Source: Gp6-AA40 sp035649635 (GTDB taxonomy: Bacteria; Acidobacteriota; Vicinamibacteria; Vicinamibacterales; UBA2999). From it: a stretch of DNA of 64,000 nucleotides. Positions 59,110 to 64,000 of the stretch are shown piece by piece (within the stretch, counting starts at the first letter, position 1; every line of letters begins with the position of its first letter). The notes under the pieces are model-generated. The model searched no databases and was not told the DNA's origin. It worked only from the letters and a program-made list of their open reading frames with translations. The position numbers and the translations under genes are program-made. The stretch is taken from NCBI GenBank assembly GCA_035649635.1, contig DASRJE010000233.1, forward strand, positions 1-64,000. The letters are read 5' to 3'.

Positions 59110-59667
59110 ATGATGCAGACTGTCCGCTTCGCATGTTGCGTTGCCCTGTTGTCGGTCCTTCCTGCCGCCGTCGGCGCCAGACAAACTCAGCTCGCGCAAT
59201 CGAAGCCCGCCACTGTCACGGCGACCATCGAGGCGATCGACAAAGCGAATCGCACGGTCACGCTCAAGCGCGCCAACGGTACCAGTGTGGAAATCAAGAC
59301 GCCACCAGAAATGCAAGGGTTCAACACACTGAAGGTAGGCGATCAGGTAACGGCGACGTATTTCGAGGCCACCGCCGTGAACGTCCGCAAGCCTGGCGAT
59401 CCTGCGCCGCCAGCCGAGCCGACGACCGTGATTCAACGGAAGGAGCGGGGACCAGGCTCCGAAACCCGGCGTCAGCAAACGCTCCGGTTCACTGTCCGTG
59501 CAGTAGACCCGAAAGCTCCATCGCTCACTGTTGCCGACTTGCAAGGACACGTTGTCACGCTGGCCGTTCAAGAACCGACGCGGCTTGAAACGCTCAAAGT
59601 CGGCGACACCGTCGACGTGACGTACTTCGAGTCACTGATGATCAGCGTTTCGCGGCCGCCTAAATAG
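59110..59667 (+). CDS. Secreted protein with two tandem OB-like domains
   Basis: 185 residues. Signal peptide (CCVALLSVLPAAVGARQ). Two related halves: ATVTATIEAIDKANRTVTLKRANGTSVEIK...LKVGDQVTATYFEA and RFTVRAVDPKAPSLTVADLQGHVVTLAVQ...LKVGDTVDVTYFESLMISV. The duplicated VGDxVxxTYFE ending marks an internal repeat. Common in acidobacterial secretomes; function unknown. Confidence 0.78.
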   Translation: MMQTVRFACCVALLSVLPAAVGARQTQLAQSKPATVTATIEAIDKANRTVTLKRANGTSVEIKTPPEMQGFNTLKVGDQVTATYFEATAVNVRKPGDPAPPAEPTTVIQRKERGPGSETRRQQTLRFTVRAVDPKAPSLTVADLQGHVVTLAVQEPTRLETLKVGDTVDVTYFESLMISVSRPPK

Positions 59668-59944
59668 ATTCGAGAGGCAGCGTCCGTCGTCCTTGGGACG
59701 GTCTGCGTGATCGACAATCAGGATCTCGACCGGTCCGCGCCCGGACTCCAGCCGAAGTCCTAGTCGTTGCGGCAACACCGAAAAGATCGACGGCCGGGTT
59801 CAATCGGATCCGCCGACGACTTCAAAAGGCTCCAGCCCACGACTCCGTCATGACTGACCTGCAGGTGTCAAGCATTACGCGAAATCACCGTTGCTGCCAA
59901 TGCTCCTGCACCTCCGCGATATGATTCCTGCCCTGGAGGACATC

Positions 59945-60478
59945 GTGGCCAAAACCAGGAAGAAATCGAAGGGGACATCGAAAGGCCGAAAGGCCGCACG
60001 CGTCGCGAAGAAGCCCGCAGTCACGAAGAAGCCGGCAAAGGTCTCGTGGCTTGCAAAGGGCTACCCCGTGTTGTCGTCGGTTACCGTGCTCGACACCTGT
60101 GGGCAAGCCATCGATTGGTACAAGAAGGTGCTCGGCGCGAAGCAGCGGCTTCGCTTCGACATGCCGAATGGGAACGTCGCGCACTGCGAGCTCGGATTCG
60201 GCGACGCGGTGCTGATGCTTGGAAGCCCGATGCCGCCACAGTTCCCGCCGAAGAAGGCCTCACTGGCGGTCTACGTCAAGAACTGCGACGCGACGTACAA
60301 AGAGGCGTTGAACGCGGGCGCACGCTCGATGCAAGAACCGGCCGACCAGTTCTATGGCGATCGCAGCGCGCGATTCGAGGACCCATTCGGCAACGAGTGG
60401 TCCGTGATGACGCACGTCAAGGACGTCAGCGAAAAGGAGATGAAGAAGGCCATGGCGCAGATGGCAAGCGCCGGGTGA
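59945..60478 (+). CDS. VOC-fold protein with basic N-terminal tail
   Basis: 177 residues from the GTG at 59945, which has GGAGG five bases upstream; ATGs at 59891 and 59921 lack one. Residues 1-35 are Lys/Arg/Ala-rich (AKTRKKSKGTSKGRKAARVAKK). The VOC domain follows: VTVLDTCGQAIDWYKKVLGAKQRLRFDMPNGNVAHCELGFGDAVLML, ASLAVYVKNCDATYKEALNAGA, YGDRSARFEDPFGNEWSVMTH. A PhnB-like small-molecule/metal-binding fold; the tail may bind nucleic acid (inference). Sister architecture to 23807-24328. Confidence 0.8.
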   Translation: MAKTRKKSKGTSKGRKAARVAKKPAVTKKPAKVSWLAKGYPVLSSVTVLDTCGQAIDWYKKVLGAKQRLRFDMPNGNVAHCELGFGDAVLMLGSPMPPQFPPKKASLAVYVKNCDATYKEALNAGARSMQEPADQFYGDRSARFEDPFGNEWSVMTHVKDVSEKEMKKAMAQMASAG

Positions 60479-60533
60479 TTGCGCGCCACCCCCACCCGCG
60501 CAATCAGCAAGGCTGAGTCGCGGGGAGGAGACT

Positions 60534-60629
60534 GTGACACAGGCGGACGGACTGCGGGCGGTGCGTCAGTCTCAAGAGGCAATCCGGAAGATGGCGTCCG
60601 GTCTGAGGAATCGCTGGGAGACGGCATGA
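60534..60629 (+). pseudogene. C-terminal remnant of a PadR-type regulator
   Basis: A 31-codon frame reads VTQADGLRAVRQSQEAIRKMASGL, which is the end of PadR-family regulators that normally precede FtsX-type permease genes. The body of the gene is missing; the stop overlaps the next remnant's ATG (ATGA), preserving the original operon junction. Confidence 0.5.
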
Positions 60630-60987
60630 CCCGTGGCCTGCCTTCCCACCGCGGTTACCGCGATTCCTGCTGCTATGTGTGTTGCCGCCGTACGAGCTGC
60701 AGTACGTCCTCGGCGACCTGGAGGAAGAGTACGTCCTCGTGGCGCGATCCGTTTCTGTTCCCGCAGCCAACGCCTGGTACTGGACGCAGGTCTGCCGGTC
60801 CGCGCCAGTGCTCGTTCGCGCCAGCGTCGCGCGAGTCGGTCGTATCCGCACCATAGGCATCGCCGTACTCATCTACGCGGTGCTCTCATCTGCGCGCCAT
60901 TGTGTCCGTGCTCTACACCAACTTCATCGATTGACGGCTCTCAGCTTCCTTCTGTCCCGATTCGGTAGCGCCCGAGGACGACCGTGA
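60626..60987 (+). pseudogene. N-terminal remnant of an ABC permease (permease-prefix domain)
   Basis: After an ATG at 60626 the frame shifts by one base, then reads RLPRFLLLCVLPPYELQYVLGDLEEEYV and AANAWYWTQVCRSAPVLV, which is the prefix domain of FtsX-like permeases. The permease body is absent; the frame runs into the end of the antisense PP2C gene. A GTG at 60679 could still express a ~100-residue fragment. Confidence 0.5.
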
Positions 60988-61870
60988 CGTTGTCCCGGCC
61001 GCCACCCTCGAGTGCCGCGGTGACGAGCCGTTGGCACACCTCCGCTGGCGATCCCGGCTGCTGCAACAGTGCGCTGATGGAAGCATCCGGAACGAGGTCG
61101 AACAGCCCGTCAGTGCATAGCAGCACCTGGTCGCCACTGCGCAGACGCTGCGCGGTGAGGTCGACGTCTGTGGGACCGTCACGGGTGCTGAGCGCACCGG
61201 TGAGCATGTGGCGCATCGGGTGGTTCTCGATCTCGTCCTGAGAGATCATTCCCGTGTCGGCCAAAAACTGCGCCATCGTTTGATCAGAGGTGAGGCGCTG
61301 CAATCGCCCTTCGCGCAGTAAGTATGCCCGCGAATCCCCCACGTGGGCGACGATGAGGTCGCTGCCAGCGCTGCACGCCAGCGTCATGGTCGTGCCCATC
61401 CCGGCCAGGCGAGGATCGGTTTTTGCCTGCTCTCGCAGAACCTCGGCGATCTCCTGGAAGCGCCGCTCGAATCGCCGAAGCGCTTCTTCGGTGTAATGCG
61501 GATCGAGGCGCATGATGATGTCGGGCGTGCGAAGGACCAGATTGACAAGCGTCGCGACCGCCGTGCGGCTCGCCAGTTCGCCGGCCGCGTGGCCTCCCAT
61601 GCCGTCGGCGACGAGCATGCCGTAAACGGTGTCTTCGGACCGATCGGGCACGGCGCCCGGAGGCAGGTTCGTGACGAGCGTCTGCATCGTCCGATCGAGG
61701 CGCGCCACGAGGAAATGATCCTCGTTGTTCTCACGCACCAGACCTCGATGCGATAGTCCACTCACTTCCACCAGCACGCGCGAGGGCGCCGCGACCTGGC
61801 CGGATTCGGAGCGGGCGCCCCCTTGCACCCGGGTGGTGCGCTCTTCATGGCGCCTGTGCTTCTGCGGCAT
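60941..61870 (-). CDS. PP2C-family serine/threonine protein phosphatase
   Basis: 309 residues. PP2C motifs in order: GLSHRGLVRENNEDHFLV, GMLVADGMGGHAAGELAS (metal Asp and GG), MGTTMTLACSAGSDLIVAHVGDSRAYLL, LTSDQTMAQFL, QVLLCTDGLFDLV, and GGGRDNVTVVL. About 40 N-terminal residues are basic and unstructured. It dephosphorylates Ser/Thr, opposing Hanks-type kinases; no kinase gene is in the window. Confidence 0.92.
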   Translation of the reverse strand: MPQKHRRHEERTTRVQGGARSESGQVAAPSRVLVEVSGLSHRGLVRENNEDHFLVARLDRTMQTLVTNLPPGAVPDRSEDTVYGMLVADGMGGHAAGELASRTAVATLVNLVLRTPDIIMRLDPHYTEEALRRFERRFQEIAEVLREQAKTDPRLAGMGTTMTLACSAGSDLIVAHVGDSRAYLLREGRLQRLTSDQTMAQFLADTGMISQDEIENHPMRHMLTGALSTRDGPTDVDLTAQRLRSGDQVLLCTDGLFDLVPDASISALLQQPGSPAEVCQRLVTAALEGGGRDNVTVVLGRYRIGTEGS

Positions 61871-61986
61871 GTGGTCGGCTCAGGGCGCGGTGCGCGGCGG
61901 CTTGCCACGCCCCATGGGCTCGGGCCCGAAGGCCGTAAGTCTGACACGGGCCGCGGGCGAGGTCCAGGGTCTGAACGGGCTGACGT

Positions 61987-64000
61987 TCATTGATCGGCGT
62001 TCTCAACCGCTCGCCAATTGAGCGTGACGGTCACGGCATTCGCCGCGCGTCCTCGCACAGGCGTCGCCAGCAGGAACTGCTGCCCATCGCCGGATACGTC
62101 GTAGGGACGACGGAATGGAAGATTGGCGACGTCGAGCGCCGTCTCGAACAATCGCGTTGGCGCACCGACATTGATTTCATGACCAGTCGCGCCGACGGGA
62201 ACACTCATCAACCAACCGTCCGGCGACGCGTAGAACAACTCGCTTCCCGCATGATTCCACCTGGGCACGAACCCGCCTCCGACAGACACACGAGTCCTTT
62301 TGGCGATGGCGGGAAAGCTGGTTACATATACGTCGAGGAGACCGCCCCCTTCGTTCGATATGTATGCCAGCCACTGCGCATCGGGGGATAGTGCTGCCCC
62401 TCTTTCTTCGAACGTACTATTCAAGAGCGGAACGACGCGTCCCTCATCCAGCCGCAACGCGTCGACGTCGAAATCGCCAGTCTTTCCTGGGCCACCGAAG
62501 ATGACCCATTTGCCGTCTCGCGACATGTCATATGGCCACACGGTCCTGCCAATTTTCAACAGGGGCTCGCCCAGTCCTGCACTGCCCATGGGCCTCCGCC
62601 AAATGGTGTCCACGCTGCTCCGTGTGGAAAAGTACAGCACGTCGCGTCCGTCCCATGACCACAGGCCAAAGTCCTCGCGTGCAGGATCCGACGTCAGACG
62701 GCTCACCACGCCGCTGTCAAGATCGAGAAGTTCCAGGTCGCTTCCGTCGGCGACGAGCACCTGGGTCGCGTCTTTCGACAGCGCGATGTTCGCGGGATGG
62801 TTGAACTCGCCCAGCGATCGCTCACGCCCGTTGCGGTCGTGCCACGTCAGTGCGTACCTGGGTGAGCCCGACGTGGCCACCAGCACACCGGTGGTCGACA
62901 CGGAAAACTGTGATCGAGCCAGGTACACCGGCGTCACGGGCGCCACCACAAACGGATCGCCGTCGAGTTGCAAGCGTCTCTGGTCGAACACTTGACCCAT
63001 CAACGTGTTGCCGCGAGCGAAGAGCAAGAACCCGGGCTCGGCAAACACTCCGTTGCCGTTCGTCTCCTTCAACACGCGGGAATCGCCGGTGAGCGACCCA
63101 AGGTACACGCCACCCACTCCCTCGATGTCGCTTCGAACCGTGTAGAGAAAATGACGTCCATCCGGCAGGAAGTAGGGCCACCAGTGTCCGATCTCGCGCT
63201 GCCGGTCGATCGATGTCGCGGCAGTGACTGCACCACCGAAAGCAGACACACGATAGAGACGATCATGGTTGTATGCCGAAAAGACGACGATGTCGTCACG
63301 GCTCCACGACGCACCGCGGCCGAGTGGCGCGTCGGCAATCACCCACGACGCTCCGTTGACCAGATTGACGGCTTTCACCTTGCCCTTCGAGAAGAACCCG
63401 ATCGAGCGGCTGTCAGGTGACCAGAACGGCCATGTGGCGAGATCCGTGCCGGAGACGAGGCGTACATCGCCGGTCTTCATCGTGTAGAGGTAAAGACGAT
63501 TCCCACCCGAGGGTTCGGCGACAACCAATGCGACTTGCGTCCCATCCGGTGAGATGACAGGTGGCTGTTCCGGTACGAAGTTGCTGTTCTCACCCGGCGG
63601 CAGCAGTGACAGCTGAATCGGAGGTGTTGTCGCCTCGGCCCAGAAAACCCTCGTGGCCGCCGCGACCAGCATCAGTCCAGCTGCCAAGCCCGCAACCAGC
63701 AGACTGCGAGACCCCCCTGTCGGCGCTCGACGGATTCGATCCGCGTCATTCGACGGCGTCGGCTTGACCGCAGCGGGATCGCTGCCCCGTGCGATGGAAG
63801 GAGCGGCGAACCGGAAGGTAGCGGCGTATGAGCCCTTGGGCACGTCGATGAGAATCGGATCTGTTTGCCCCGGACCCCGGTAGTACTCGGCGAGCTTGCT
63901 GCGCAGGCGGCGAGCCTCCGCCCGGACGATGGTGTCCACTCGCGGGTCGAACTCGACCCCACGGTCGAAGACATCGACGCCGATGCTGTACTCCTTCAGT
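61987..64000 (-). CDS. Membrane protein with N-terminal conserved domain and PD40 beta-propeller (partial, 5' end off window)
   Basis: The frame is open to the right edge (about 670 residues visible). The edge reads LKEYSIGVDVFDRGVEFDPRVDTIVRAEARRLRSKLAEYY, part of a conserved cytoplasmic domain found at the front of acidobacterial one-component sensors. One transmembrane helix follows (LLVAGLAAGLMLVAAATRVFW), then a large periplasmic propeller with PD40 units (SPDGTQVALVV, SPDSRSIGFF, LPDGRHFLY, SPDAQWLAYIS, SGDGQQFLLAT). Probably a transmembrane regulator; the DNA-binding part, if any, lies outside the window. Confidence 0.82.
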   Translation of the reverse strand, partial: LKEYSIGVDVFDRGVEFDPRVDTIVRAEARRLRSKLAEYYRGPGQTDPILIDVPKGSYAATFRFAAPSIARGSDPAAVKPTPSNDADRIRRAPTGGSRSLLVAGLAAGLMLVAAATRVFWAEATTPPIQLSLLPPGENSNFVPEQPPVISPDGTQVALVVAEPSGGNRLYLYTMKTGDVRLVSGTDLATWPFWSPDSRSIGFFSKGKVKAVNLVNGASWVIADAPLGRGASWSRDDIVVFSAYNHDRLYRVSAFGGAVTAATSIDRQREIGHWWPYFLPDGRHFLYTVRSDIEGVGGVYLGSLTGDSRVLKETNGNGVFAEPGFLLFARGNTLMGQVFDQRRLQLDGDPFVVAPVTPVYLARSQFSVSTTGVLVATSGSPRYALTWHDRNGRERSLGEFNHPANIALSKDATQVLVADGSDLELLDLDSGVVSRLTSDPAREDFGLWSWDGRDVLYFSTRSSVDTIWRRPMGSAGLGEPLLKIGRTVWPYDMSRDGKWVIFGGPGKTGDFDVDALRLDEGRVVPLLNSTFEERGAALSPDAQWLAYISNEGGGLLDVYVTSFPAIAKRTRVSVGGGFVPRWNHAGSELFYASPDGWLMSVPVGATGHEINVGAPTRLFETALDVANLPFRRPYDVSGDGQQFLLATPVRGRAANAVTVTLNWRAVENADQ

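Noticed and set aside
59780..59830. tRNA-like segment with GGTTCAATC
   Set aside because: The flanking bases do not form a T-stem, and no anticodon or acceptor stem can be drawn; it is coincidental.

Overview
This is a high-GC chromosomal segment, and its gene content points to an acidobacterium, most likely class Vicinamibacteria (inference). The main markers are an adjacent DUF1592/DUF1587-type cytochrome and DUF1552 Tat protein facing an ankyrin-repeat gene, tandem DUF6152-type secreted proteins, PD40/TolB-like propeller proteins, remnants of a PadR plus FtsX-type permease pair, and dense small soil-type operons. Most genes lie on the minus strand in short operons with 4-nt ATGA or GTGA overlaps. 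No rRNA, tRNA, CRISPR array, transposase or phage gene was found.

Layout. 1-3754: methyl metabolism on the minus strand, with an unclassified methyltransferase, a core MetE-like methionine synthase and a methylenetetrahydrofolate reductase cut by the left edge. 3956-6458: a propeller protein, an ICMT-like methyltransferase, a small membrane protein and a CAP-domain lipoprotein. 6643-10994: a plus-strand run of six secreted proteins built from two domain types (A = DUF6152-like, B = unnamed); the first two-domain member is an A-B fusion, followed by A, A, B, B. 11035-18018: an EamA transporter, a YjbR-DUF1801 fusion, an amidase, a homocysteine S-methyltransferase, two alpha/beta hydrolases with atypical nucleophile elbows, and threonine aldolase. 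18099-23637: a long minus-strand run including an OsmC-family gene interrupted by one in-frame TGA exactly at the first conserved cysteine, which is a strong selenocysteine candidate. 23807-32927: small enzymes, an HTH regulator overlapping a hydrolase, an APH-type kinase, a LysE exporter and a cupin pseudogene. 33040-43953: a nucleotidyltransferase-like protein, a hydroxyacid dehydrogenase, GNATs, a P-loop kinase, a PD-(D/E)XK-like protein and several unusual fusions. 44053-48967: a carbamoyltransferase locus (methyltransferase, DUF5989-like, carbamoyltransferase, ferritin-like, SGNH). 49100-52104: a gamma-resorcylate-decarboxylase-like enzyme, two methyltransferases and a decayed DinB gene. 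52306-57944: DUF1552, DUF1592 and ankyrin genes. 58041-64000: small secreted proteins, a VOC protein with a basic tail, PadR/permease remnants, a PP2C phosphatase and a large PD40 protein cut by the right edge.

Three themes deserve attention. First, the UGA-containing OsmC gene has a compact GC hairpin 19 nt downstream. Second, in the DUF6152-like proteins the predicted mature N-terminus is His-His, as in N-terminal-histidine copper proteins. Third, repeat families are dispersed across the window (heptamer arrays, CCCTGAGCG-type palindromes and GCCTGCCTCGCC-type palindromes). Several of these sit inside coding sequences in frame, three of them in the single DUF1592 gene.
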